Shown piece by piece: positions 55,916 through 63,665 of a stretch of DNA of 64,000 nt. Source of the DNA: Gammaproteobacteria bacterium (lineage in GTDB: Bacteria > Pseudomonadota > Gammaproteobacteria > DSM-16500); NCBI GenBank assembly GCA_013286495.1, contig JABDFQ010000005.1, forward strand, positions 1-64,000, written 5' to 3'. The notes beneath the pieces were generated by a model. That model was not told the DNA's origin, made no database searches, and saw nothing but the letters and a program-made list of their open reading frames with translations. The position numbers and the translations under genes are program-made. How positions within the stretch are numbered: position 1 is the stretch's first letter; each line of letters begins with the position of its first letter.

Positions 55916-57277
55916 ATGAAAAAAATATCAGCAAGCTTATTAATTTATTTAAGTACATATTCTTTTTCGGCTATTGCGAATAACTCAGATTCCGGCGATA
56001 TGTATTTTAGTGGTTACACACCTGATATCACTAAATATTCTGCGCACTTAAAATCAGATCGCGATTATTCTGTTTTGGATGCATTCCTGACTCAGCAAAC
56101 CATCAAGCATTCACGTTCCAAAATTCAATTTATATTAAATGCATTACAAGACAACCAGAATAAAAATGCACGTATTGCTTTTATCGCAGATCAATTGCGG
56201 GATATACCGTATATATTTACAGGAGCTATTGGTGAAAGTGATTGGCAACCAGCTTCTTCCACATATCAACCTGGCGCTTTGCACATCAAACAGGATCCTG
56301 CTTATCGCCTCGATGGTCTTGATTGTCAAACCTTCGTACAGGTTGCGATGGCATTGCTGTATTCAAAAAATATTGATGAATTTGATCAGAATATATTGAA
56401 AATTTCATATGGTGCAGCGGGAAATCCAGCTGGCGAAATTGTACATTTTTATAATCGAAATAATTTTGTGGAATCCGACTGGAATCCCATTAATCAGCGT
56501 AATGGCTGGTTAACTGATCCGACGTTAAAAAGTAATTTATCTGCTTATGCAGCTGTCACACACGCTACTATCACGCGTCAGAACTGGTTTTTGTTTCAGC
56601 AAAAAAATCTTTCTGCAAATGTGCGTGTGCTTAACGAAACTGATGGCTCTGCGATGGCAAAGCGTTTCATGACCATTTATTCCAATCTTGATTATCCGAA
56701 TTTTGATAGCGAAATGGTTGCTACCACTTATATTCCCAAAGAAAAAATAGCCGTACGACAAGCTGATGGCAGTTATCAACCTGATCAAACTTTACTTGAT
56801 ATGATTCCAACTCCAGCCGTTGTGGAAATTGTAAGAGACACAAAAAAATGGAATCTGGGTGGCAAAAATATTAAAGACCTCATTGGTACGGAATTAAGTA
56901 TTTCACACATGGGATTGCTTTATCGTAAAACGTTTCAGCAAGATGATCTGATATATCGTAAAGTCTCCTGCAATTATGATAATCAACATCAGAAAATTTG
57001 CGCTGTTACACCTGTTATTTGTCAGAAAGATCATTGTGACGAATTGATGTTTCTGCATGCGACAGATGCTCGCCCTAATGGATTTCACTGGTACAAGCAA
57101 GCAGATGGAAATTACGCTTGTTCGGCAAACGTACCACCTGGCATCACAAACTTCACGGAATGTAATCGTGTGGAAGAGCAGCCGTTATTTGATTATTTGA
57201 CAGATTATCAATATGGTTCTTATTGGTATATGAATAGTCCGTCTATTATTGGCATTCATTTGGAACAGTTAATTTAA
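55916..57277 (+). CDS. Exported DUF1460 (NlpC/P60-like) hydrolase
   Basis: Predicted periplasmic cysteine hydrolase of the N-acetylmuramoyl-L-alanine amidase-like DUF1460 family, probably acting on cell-wall peptides. The 453-aa product has a signal peptide (KKISASLLIYLSTYSFSAIA). IADQLRDIPYIFTGAIGESD precedes YRLDGLDCQTFVQVAMALL, where the Cys is the likely nucleophile. Near the end SISHMGLLYRK supplies a His as in the family. NQRNGWLTDPT lies between. The protein is longer than most DUF1460 members, with a C-terminal part of about 90 residues containing several Cys. It lies 30 bp after the DUF2207 gene and 5 bp from the convergent mpg gene. Confidence 0.82.
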   Translation: MKKISASLLIYLSTYSFSAIANNSDSGDMYFSGYTPDITKYSAHLKSDRDYSVLDAFLTQQTIKHSRSKIQFILNALQDNQNKNARIAFIADQLRDIPYIFTGAIGESDWQPASSTYQPGALHIKQDPAYRLDGLDCQTFVQVAMALLYSKNIDEFDQNILKISYGAAGNPAGEIVHFYNRNNFVESDWNPINQRNGWLTDPTLKSNLSAYAAVTHATITRQNWFLFQQKNLSANVRVLNETDGSAMAKRFMTIYSNLDYPNFDSEMVATTYIPKEKIAVRQADGSYQPDQTLLDMIPTPAVVEIVRDTKKWNLGGKNIKDLIGTELSISHMGLLYRKTFQQDDLIYRKVSCNYDNQHQKICAVTPVICQKDHCDELMFLHATDARPNGFHWYKQADGNYACSANVPPGITNFTECNRVEEQPLFDYLTDYQYGSYWYMNSPSIIGIHLEQLI

Positions 57278-57282
57278 CAATA

Positions 57283-57834
57283 TTATCGTTTTGAAATATA
57301 TTTATTTCCGGCGATATAAAAACGTAATAATTTTTTTGCCCAATCACCTGCATAATCGACACCGATTCTTGGTCGTTTGGTAATTTCAATTTTTGTTTTT
57401 TCGCCTGGATCAGCGAGATAAAAAATATCGCCGGTCAAATCGTGCGCGTATAGCGATTTATCAATCTGCATGGCGCGCGTCAGCAACCCTGGCCCTTGCG
57501 TGCGTCCATCGATATTTTCTACTGGTTCAATCGCACGCAATAAAACAGCAGATGCGTGACCTTCTGGTTCCGTGACGATATTCATGCAATAGTGCACGCC
57601 ATAAATCAGGTAGATATAAGCATGTCCTGGCGGGCCGAACATGGCTTGTGTGCGCGAGGTCAAGCCTTTGCAGGAATGAGCGGCAAGATCATGCGGGCCC
57701 AGATAGGCTTCAGTTTCGACGATTTTACCGATGCGGGTGATACCGTTCACCTGATGGACAAGGTATTTTCCGAGCAGCTCTTGTGCGACCAGCGTGGTAT
57801 CGCGGTTATAGAAAGAACGCGGCAGTTTTTTCAT
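57283..57834 (-). CDS. mpg: 3-methyladenine DNA glycosylase (Mpg/AAG family)
   Basis: Removes alkylated purines and hypoxanthine from DNA. The 183-aa product shows the AAG family sequence: FYNRDTTLVAQELLGKYLVH, GKIVETEAYLGPHDLAAHS (catalytic Glu), MFGPPGHAYIYLIYGVHYCM, and AVLLRAIEPVE then RTQGPGLLTRAM. RPRIGVDYAGDWAKKLLRFY is the normal C-terminus. It is divergent from the tRNA gene and convergent with the DUF1460 gene. Confidence 0.95.
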   Translation of the reverse strand: MKKLPRSFYNRDTTLVAQELLGKYLVHQVNGITRIGKIVETEAYLGPHDLAAHSCKGLTSRTQAMFGPPGHAYIYLIYGVHYCMNIVTEPEGHASAVLLRAIEPVENIDGRTQGPGLLTRAMQIDKSLYAHDLTGDIFYLADPGEKTKIEITKRPRIGVDYAGDWAKKLLRFYIAGNKYISKR

Positions 57835-57906
57835 CGATTTCCTCGGTTTGTCTATGGAAAATGGGCTATTTTACCGTTATTATAGCGACTCTCAAATCCG
57901 TATGCC

Positions 57907-57980
57907 GGGCCCATAGCTCAGTTGGTTAGAGCAGAGGACTCATAATCCTTTGGTCCTAGGTTCAAGTCCTAGTGGGCCCA
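57907..57980 (+). tRNA. tRNA with CAU anticodon (Ile2 or elongator Met)
   Basis: A 74-nt cloverleaf: acceptor GGGCCCA/TGGGCCC with discriminator A (57980), D arm GCTC-AGTTGGTTA-GAGC, anticodon arm GAGGA-CTCATAA-TCCTT with CAT, T arm CCTAG-TTCAAGT-CCTAG. The D loop has the GG pair. No CCA is encoded; TGA follows. The TTGGTC extra region and TTCAAGTCC resemble E. coli tRNA-Ile2 (CAU, lysidine-modified) more than elongator Met. Initiator Met is excluded, since position 1 pairs with 72. Confidence 0.93.
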
Positions 57981-58143
57981 TGAGAAGAATCAATAAGTTA
58001 AAATAATTTTGTGATGCATTTAAACTTGCTCTCAATAAAATGTAACCGGTTTGTAACTGCGCTTAATCAAGACCACCGTTGTTTAGGTAATTCATCCCAT
58101 ATAAAATAAAAAATGTTAGCCTCTCACATTAAAGGAATTAAAT

Positions 58144-58245
58144 GTGAACAAAGCCACGAAACATACAACCAAACGCACTCGACCCAAACGAAAAAAGGCT
58201 CCCTCACGTAAACGCGCACCAGGTGGCGGAGGAGGACCAAGATGA
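58144..58245 (+). CDS. Small basic protein (33 aa), coupled to the next gene
   Basis: A 33-aa frame from a GTG, with a consensus AAAGGA eight bases upstream. The product is extremely basic: the first 25 residues hold 13 Lys/Arg (HTTKRTRPKRKKAPSRKR) and it ends in a Gly5-Pro-Arg tail. The stop overlaps the ATG of the following membrane-protein gene (ATGA, 58242-58245), which together with the ribosome site argues for real translation. It could be a nucleic-acid-binding peptide or a leader that controls the next gene. No family recognised. Confidence 0.6.
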   Translation: MNKATKHTTKRTRPKRKKAPSRKRAPGGGGGPR

Positions 58246-58661
58246 CTGTGGAAGAAAAAAAGGAATCCTTATACAAGTATGTGAAAGATTATTATTGGAG
58301 TACATTTCATTACAACACAGCCACATTATCGAGCACATGCAGGCAACTCGGGTTAGGGTTAGGCGGGCTAGCATGGCTTGCTAAATCTGATACACAGAAC
58401 TCATGTTGTGCAAAATCAATTCTGCTATTTGTTGTTTTGTTTTTTATTTCTGATGCTATTCAATATTTGTTTCAAGGTTACTCTTTCCAACAATTAGCCG
58501 AAAACTATGATAAAAAAATTGACCGTGGAGAAATTTCAGAAGTATCGAAACTTGTTGAAAAACCAAACATGAACATACTCACGCACGTATTTTTTGTAGC
58601 AAAATTAATTTTTCTGGTATTAGCCTCTATTTTTTTCCTTGCTTTACTTTTTAATGGATGA
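58242..58661 (+). CDS. Small membrane protein, unknown (139 aa)
   Basis: Not recognised. Its ATG overlaps the stop of the 33-aa basic frame. The N-terminal 50 residues are amphipathic, then two hydrophobic helices (about 62-84, ILLFVVLFFISDAIQYLFQG; and 112-137, VFFVAKLIFLVLASIFFLAL) flank a charged loop (NYDKKIDRGEISEVSKLVEK). The layout resembles a generic two-helix inner-membrane protein. No ribosome site of its own is evident, so expression probably depends on the upstream frame. Confidence 0.68.
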   Translation: MTVEEKKESLYKYVKDYYWSTFHYNTATLSSTCRQLGLGLGGLAWLAKSDTQNSCCAKSILLFVVLFFISDAIQYLFQGYSFQQLAENYDKKIDRGEISEVSKLVEKPNMNILTHVFFVAKLIFLVLASIFFLALLFNG

Positions 58662-58927
58662 CGGACAAATATTCGTAAATTTTTATTTTTTCATCAAGCA
58701 TGAAAATATTGCTCATTCTTGATTTTAACTGGCGAACCGGATTTTTCTGCAAAGAGTATTTCGTAGTTAGTCAAAAAACACAAAGGCTATTTGGTTTAGA
58801 GATAAACCTGAATAAAAGCTATCCCAAATTCCAATGACAATAAACTAGCAATGACCGCCTATAGAGACCTTTTTGCTGCTGATTCAACTATAATTAAAAT
58901 AATAAGAAAAAATTGAGGAGCTTATTA

Positions 58928-59284
58928 ATGATTAATTTTATGAAAAAAAATAGTTGGATAAACAATTCCATACGCCTAAATAAAGAGAAACAATACTTAT
59001 TTTTTGCCATATTGTTCCTATTTTTTGCCCTACCCGCAAAGGCAACCATGTGCCCAGATGGCAGTTATGTTAATGCGAATGAATGTACGATGGCGCCAGA
59101 TGGGTCATACGTTGGCGGTAATAATGCTACCATGGCTCCAGATGGGTCATATGTCGGCGGCAATAACACAACTATGGCTCCCGATGGATCATATGTCGGT
59201 GGCACACAGGCTACAATGTGCCCAGATGGTTCATATGTTGGTGGCAATACCTGTCATTTAATGCCAGATGGCACTTATAAATAA
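58928..59284 (+). CDS. Secreted 14-residue-repeat protein (MxPDGSYVGG repeats)
   Basis: A 118-aa product from the ATG at 58928 (GAGGAG eight bases upstream). A long N-region and hydrophobic helix (YLFFAILFLFFALPAKA) form a probable signal peptide. The mature part is five tandem 14-residue units T-M-x-P-D-G-S-Y-V-G-G-N-x-x and a sixth partial unit. The first and fifth units have Cys at position 3 and at the end (TMCPDGSYVNANEC; TMCPDGSYVGGNTC), while the middle three have Ala and no Cys. The DNA repeat is 42 bp and close to identical. Similar short MCPDGSYV-type proteins occur in Legionella relatives (recalled, unverified). Function unknown. Confidence 0.78.
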   Translation: MINFMKKNSWINNSIRLNKEKQYLFFAILFLFFALPAKATMCPDGSYVNANECTMAPDGSYVGGNNATMAPDGSYVGGNNTTMAPDGSYVGGTQATMCPDGSYVGGNTCHLMPDGTYK

Positions 59285-59386
59285 CGAATCAAGTTTCGCC
59301 AACAACACTTCTCTTGAATAGCTTAAATCGCATTGACCCTTGTTTTTTTCCCTTTCATGATCAAAAAGAAAGATATTTCTTTTTTA

Positions 59387-59707
59387 TTAATTACCAAACA
59401 CCCAAAATTTAAAATGCCAAGGACCAAAAGCTCCGGCCTTACAGCCGGCAATTACTCCGCCACGCATACCATCGCTTACACCCTTATAAATACCAGTAAT
59501 TATTCCGAAAACCCCTCCCATTAATATCACCGGGATAATTACCAATAATGTGATTAATATGCCAACAACATCGCAATCAAAAATAGTCCACTGATCAAAA
59601 TATTCTTTAAAAATAAATCTGATCACCCCAATAATTGAACCGATTACAAGAGCGGATATTATTCCAGCAATGACGCCTAGAGTAGAATTTATTTTTGAGA
59701 TACGCAT
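59387..59707 (-). CDS. Small membrane protein with glycine-rich helices (106 aa)
   Basis: Not recognised. Two long hydrophobic segments (about 9-30, TLGVIAGIISALVIGSIIGV; 47-70, VVGILITLLVIIPVILMGGV) have closely spaced Gly residues continuing as GGVFGIITGIYKGVSDGMRG then GVIAGCKAG, a glycine-zipper-like pattern. Such proteins often oligomerise in membranes. It is a single minus-strand gene between the repeat protein and another exported protein, and no strong ribosome site is seen. Confidence 0.55.
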   Translation of the reverse strand: MRISKINSTLGVIAGIISALVIGSIIGVIRFIFKEYFDQWTIFDCDVVGILITLLVIIPVILMGGVFGIITGIYKGVSDGMRGGVIAGCKAGAFGPWHFKFWVFGN

Positions 59708-59761
59708 TTAGACAATAACCTCACTAAAACGCAGATGTCAGATCTGCAGCGTTTATATTAC

Positions 59762-60157
59762 TCATTTATATTCCCGAGGATAAATATGATATATAACTGT
59801 AAAATCTGGGTCTTCAAAAGACTTCACATTTCCATTTTTTAAATTATATATTCCAGGTTGCGCCTTGTGTAATGCAGAAAAATCTCGCGGTAAATTATAT
59901 TTAATTTCTGAATTCTCAAGTTGAATTGTAATTTCATGTTTTGATACACAAACTATTTTTCCTGCGATTTGTTTACTTGATAATAATTTTCCATCTTTGT
60001 CATATTGGCTTATTCCAGCAAGAATTTTTTTGCCTATGTAAAATTGTGGATTCATTGAAGCAGTCTCAATAGTTTTATCACCAGCGACGGCGGTATTAAA
60101 ATTAAATATAGTCATTAATATTGAAGTTACAAAAAATAAGCTGGCGAAAAATTTCAC
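59762..60157 (-). CDS. Small exported protein of unknown function (131 aa)
   Basis: Not recognised. Signal peptide KFFASLFFVTSILMTIFNFN then TAVAGDK gives a mature protein of about 105 aa. It is beta-rich and hydrophilic (FYIGKKILAGISQYDKDGKL; IVCVSKHEITIQLENSEIKY), ending in DFTVIYHIYPREYK. It has a single Cys. It lies 54 bp from the 106-aa membrane protein gene on the same strand. Confidence 0.6.
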   Translation of the reverse strand: MKFFASLFFVTSILMTIFNFNTAVAGDKTIETASMNPQFYIGKKILAGISQYDKDGKLLSSKQIAGKIVCVSKHEITIQLENSEIKYNLPRDFSALHKAQPGIYNLKNGNVKSFEDPDFTVIYHIYPREYK

Positions 60158-60585
60158 AAAAATATCTCTGATTTATTATAAATGATGGTCAATAGTATAA
60201 AATTGCTGCTTATTAAGCAAATCAGCTTACAATTTAAATATAGTCAAAGGCTTATATTTTAGCTGTTTTCTAAAACATCCATCGCTGAGTGAATATGCTA
60301 GTGATGCTGATGATTACACGTGAGCATTATTCGTTCAATTTGATTTTTCTGATAAAAATACTCCAATATTTTTCAGGTACAAATTACTTATTCGGTTTTC
60401 CAATGTAGATCAGTTGCAAAACGGAATCATTAATATTTGATCAAATCGAACTTCATTTTTAGTTTTTAATAATTACAACCAGAAAACAGATCAAAAATTT
60501 TTTATAATTTGCAATCACGATAACCGACCTAATATAATAGCAAATAATGCGAAATTCTCAATTCAAACAATTAAAGGCACATCAC
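60158..60585. other. 428-bp AT-rich spacer without a recognised gene
   Basis: No frame with a ribosome site, RNA gene or long palindrome is seen. It holds the promoter candidate at 60509-60538 for the F-box gene near its right end and presumably the promoter of the minus-strand gene near its left end. An in-frame ATG at 60547 would extend the F-box protein by 13 residues but lacks a ribosome site. Confidence 0.6.
60509..60538 (+). promoter_or_regulatory. Sigma-70 promoter candidate for the F-box gene
   Basis: TTGCAA (60509-60514), 18-bp spacer, TATAAT (60533-60538). Transcription would begin about 45 bp before the ATG at 60586. Confidence 0.5.
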
Positions 60586-61002
60586 ATGAAAACCCGATCC
60601 TTTCTTGATAATCTTCCATTAGAGATAATTATTAAAATCGCAACATACCTTGAGGATGATGATAGATTATCGCTGTTACGATCCAGTGAATCTGCGATTA
60701 AAAAATTCCCTTCCATTCAAAATGATTATCGCGACAAAAACTGTCTTTTGCGAGATAACCTCGGTTTGCATATTGAAAATTATCAGCGACGCAATAAGCT
60801 TAGTAATTATTGTTGGGGAATTCTTATAGGTTTAGCAATCATAATTGACTCTATCCGATCACTTAACATGCCTGGCATTCTGTTCGGTTCGGGCGTAACT
60901 TTATTTTCTTTTGCCATGAATAATAAAATCAAAAATGCCTGCGAAGAAGAATGCAAGAATTTGAAAGAAATGCATCTCGCTACATTAAAGATTAATCGAT
61001 AA
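60586..61002 (+). CDS. F-box domain protein with membrane helices; effector candidate
   Basis: A 138-aa protein whose first 40 residues match a eukaryotic-type F-box: FLDNLPLEIIIKIATYLEDD, DRLSLLRSSE, with the L-P-x-E-I-x-x-x-I core. F-boxes bind Skp1 and recruit host ubiquitin ligase; bacteria lack that system, so such proteins in Legionellales are usually translocated effectors. A hydrophobic region (about 80-115, WGILIGLAIIIDSIRSLNMP then GILFGSGVTLFSFAM) suggests one or two membrane helices, followed by a charged Lys/Glu-rich tail. Start chosen at 60586 because AAAGG lies eight bases upstream. Host targeting is inference. Confidence 0.78.
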   Translation: MKTRSFLDNLPLEIIIKIATYLEDDDRLSLLRSSESAIKKFPSIQNDYRDKNCLLRDNLGLHIENYQRRNKLSNYCWGILIGLAIIIDSIRSLNMPGILFGSGVTLFSFAMNNKIKNACEEECKNLKEMHLATLKINR

Positions 61003-61015
61003 TTAAATGACTCCC

Positions 61016-62254
61016 CTACTCTTTTCTCTCTTCAAACCCGAACACACTTCTTCCTCCATATATCGCAGAAACATCTTTTTCATGCGCAATAATTTCTTCC
61101 ACTGTAGGTCCTTTTATAATATGTCGCTCCAGTTCGCGCGCTTGCTTATCGAGTCGTTTAATTGCATCCAGTTTTTCATTCGCACCAAGTTTGGCTTTTT
61201 GCACAGCATTTTTTAATACATTAATTGTTTCATCATAAACCTTCGTAGGCACTGGAAATGGATGTTTATCCTTACCACCATGCGCTAATGAAAATCGCGC
61301 AGGATCTGAGAATCTACAAGGCGCACCGTGTATAACTTCCGCCACCATCGCAAGAGCGAGAATGGTTCTTGCACCAACTTTTGGAGTTAAAAGAAGCTCA
61401 GAAAAATCTTTTGGTCCACGATCAATTGCAGCTGCAATATTTCCGTGTAATTTTCGCAATGAAATATTTTCTGATCTAACATCATGATGTGCTGGCATAT
61501 TCAGAAACGGTAAATCAACTTGCGCATGAATTGATTGCTTATTTGTAATTTCCTGTTTTGCCGCTTCCGCAAGAATACGTTCAGGAGAAAATGTTTTTAA
61601 AAGTTCAATTTGCGATGCTCGCGATAAATTCGCTCGCTGATCGGTAAGATTAATAATATTTCCCTGATGTCTCCCTTCAATTGCAGCATGCGGAGCATCA
61701 ACAAAACTTTTCAATCCTTCAGATAACCAATGATAACGACGCGCTTGTTTATTTGCAGTGTTCATTCCTTGCTGAATCACAGCCCAATTACCATCTGCAG
61801 TCACAATAAAACTATGCAGATATAAATCGAAACCATCCTGAATTGCTGCACTATCAACTTTCGCAACCAGTCGACTGGTTTGTGCAAGCTGTTGGCCATC
61901 AAATCCTACTTTTAATCCGATTGCTGTTAATTCCTGCGGCGTCTGACGCGAATATTTTCCTCTGCCTCCACAAATATAAATACCAAGCTCTCTGGAAAGC
62001 GGTGCTAAACCACGCTTAAGCGCGCCAATAACGCTTGTGGTAATTCCAGATGAATGCCAATCCATTCCCATTACTGCGCCAAACGATTGGAACCAGAAAG
62101 GATTCGCCAAACGACGCAGAAATTCGTCACGCCCATAATGATAAATAATTGCCTCGCTCATGATCGCACCTAATTTAGCCATGCGATTAGCGAGCCATAA
62201 AGGCACTTGACCATAATGCAACGGAAGATTAGCAATACCTGTTTTGTGTACCAT
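61016..62254 (-). CDS. DUF763 family protein
   Basis: A 412-aa protein of the DUF763 family, whose function is unknown. From the ATG at 62254 it opens VHKTGIANLPLHYGQVPLWL, matching the family's N-terminus, with LANPFWFQSFGAVMGMDWHS and GICIGGRGKYSRQTPQEL-like ICGGRGKYSRQT. YLHSFIVTADGNWAVIQQGM and the central PAHHDVR also fit. The longer frame from 62302 adds 16 non-conserved residues. The family is known mostly from archaea and thermophilic or environmental bacteria, sometimes near DNA-repair genes, so its presence here suggests horizontal gain. It stands alone between the F-box gene and a lipoprotein gene. Confidence 0.82.
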   Translation of the reverse strand: MVHKTGIANLPLHYGQVPLWLANRMAKLGAIMSEAIIYHYGRDEFLRRLANPFWFQSFGAVMGMDWHSSGITTSVIGALKRGLAPLSRELGIYICGGRGKYSRQTPQELTAIGLKVGFDGQQLAQTSRLVAKVDSAAIQDGFDLYLHSFIVTADGNWAVIQQGMNTANKQARRYHWLSEGLKSFVDAPHAAIEGRHQGNIINLTDQRANLSRASQIELLKTFSPERILAEAAKQEITNKQSIHAQVDLPFLNMPAHHDVRSENISLRKLHGNIAAAIDRGPKDFSELLLTPKVGARTILALAMVAEVIHGAPCRFSDPARFSLAHGGKDKHPFPVPTKVYDETINVLKNAVQKAKLGANEKLDAIKRLDKQARELERHIIKGPTVEEIIAHEKDVSAIYGGRSVFGFEERKE

Positions 62255-62412
62255 TATTGATATCTTGTAATCATTGTTAGGCTGAAAATAATATATCAGC
62301 ACAATAACTCATGCAATGAGGCAATTTTCGTGCATTAATATTTCCTTAATACTATGACAATATCATCAGATTTTATTGCGAGTAATCAAATTAAAATATA
62401 AGGATAAAAACC

Positions 62413-62895
62413 ATGAAATATCGCTTAAAATTGCTTTTAATAATAACAATCACACTTTTACTCACAAGTTGCTCAACAATCAACCCACCAGAATATCAAA
62501 ATCAATTACATAAGCTGTCGCAATTTAATCAACCTTTTTATGTTTATGAAACCCGCGATTGGCGACCCGGTATTGGTGGCTTACATTTACAACCAGTTCA
62601 TTCAAAAAATAGATTATACCCATATAAGTTTCCTTCATTGCAGGATTATTCACAAAGTAAAAACGCGTGGTATGCATGGCATAACACCGATTTGTTTAAT
62701 AAATTCGAAGGTAATGAATATAGAATTCTGGGATTAGTTGATAGAAATACAACTTATCGATTAGACAAGGTTGTTGAGTTTAGTTTTAGTGGTTCAACGC
62801 ATGAAGAAATTACGATTACAAGCGGTCCGTTTGCGGGTAAACAAGTTAAGCTGCAAACGTGGTTATTGCAACAATGGGAACCTATACATGGTTAA
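62413..62895 (+). CDS. Lipoprotein of unknown function (160 aa)
   Basis: The N-terminus KYRLKLLLIITITLLLTSC is a lipoprotein signal peptide with lipobox L-L-T-S-C, so the product is membrane-anchored in the envelope. The mature part is a compact, aromatic-rich domain (FYVYETRDWRPGIGGLHLQP; DKVVEFSFSGSTHEEITITS; GPFAGKQVKLQTWLLQQWE). The ending GPFAGKxVxL resembles small beta-barrel domains of other envelope proteins. No family recognised. AAGGA precedes the ATG. Confidence 0.72.
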   Translation: MKYRLKLLLIITITLLLTSCSTINPPEYQNQLHKLSQFNQPFYVYETRDWRPGIGGLHLQPVHSKNRLYPYKFPSLQDYSQSKNAWYAWHNTDLFNKFEGNEYRILGLVDRNTTYRLDKVVEFSFSGSTHEEITITSGPFAGKQVKLQTWLLQQWEPIHG

Positions 62896-62921
62896 TAGCG
62901 AATTCAGGGAATAATGTTGAC

Positions 62922-63665
62922 TCATATTTTTTTCGCATAAATTATATGACCACCTATTTCTTTTTTTTCAATTTTACTCAGTAGGAAAGAGAAGGTCTCA
63001 TTTACTTTATTTATCGTTTCTTCAGTGAATTCTTTTGATAAATAATTTTTTCTAGATCGTAAATTTATCAGGAATCCATTATACCAATTAAAATACTGTG
63101 AGCTCATATCATGGGTTTCTATTAATTCCCAGCTTGTTTCATTAAGCCATCTCAATAAATCATTTAAAGATACAGGATTCATTGGCGTACCAGAAAGATC
63201 CCTAAAAACAAATTTATTTTGATGCGGGGTTGTATAGTCAAATATTGCCAATATAGCTCCAGGATTTGCGATTTCTGCCAATGTTTTCAGGCTATCCCGC
63301 TGGCATTGTAAAGCATAAAAGACATTAAACATGGTCATAATATCAAATCTGTTGTTGACGACTTCGTCAGAAAGATTATTTATATCACAGTTAAAAAATT
63401 TAACATTATTGTAATATTTTCTCGCATAATCCACTGCTACAAAATCAATATCCAGTCCATAAAGATCATAATCCGTGTGAAGGCGAATATACTCCGCAGT
63501 ACCACCCAGACCACAACCAAGATCGAGTAATTTTTTATTTTTTTCACTCTTTATTTCTATTTCTTTTATTTTATTGAGCACGATATCAATCGCTTCTGTT
63601 TCACCAGCGTGAGCATAATCTCCATTACGTAGTTTTGACAATAGAAGACGAGGGTTATCAATCAT
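62922..63665 (-). CDS. SAM-dependent class I methyltransferase
   Basis: A 247-aa methyltransferase of unknown substrate. Motif I is KLLDLGCGLGGTAEYIR, followed by DLYGLDIDFVAVDYARKYY (acidic end of strand 2), FFNCDINNLSDEV and FDIMTMFNVFYAL. The ATG at 63665 overlaps the stop of the broken homocysteine methyltransferase frame (ATGA), so the pair was once co-translated; a GTG at 63683 is less likely. The link to a homocysteine/methionine-cycle gene suggests an S-methyl-related role, but this is only context. Confidence 0.82.
   Translation of the reverse strand: MIDNPRLLLSKLRNGDYAHAGETEAIDIVLNKIKEIEIKSEKNKKLLDLGCGLGGTAEYIRLHTDYDLYGLDIDFVAVDYARKYYNNVKFFNCDINNLSDEVVNNRFDIMTMFNVFYALQCQRDSLKTLAEIANPGAILAIFDYTTPHQNKFVFRDLSGTPMNPVSLNDLLRWLNETSWELIETHDMSSQYFNWYNGFLINLRSRKNYLSKEFTEETINKVNETFSFLLSKIEKKEIGGHIIYAKKI

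Noticed and set aside
55698-55958. Proline-rich antisense frames opposite the DUF2207 C-terminus
   Set aside because: They are complements of the poly-Gly codons (GGT/GGC) of the real gene.
59065-59247. Antisense repeat frame (LPPTYDPSGA units) opposite the MxPDGSYV protein
   Set aside because: Mirror of the 42-bp repeat; the sense frame has the signal peptide and ribosome site.
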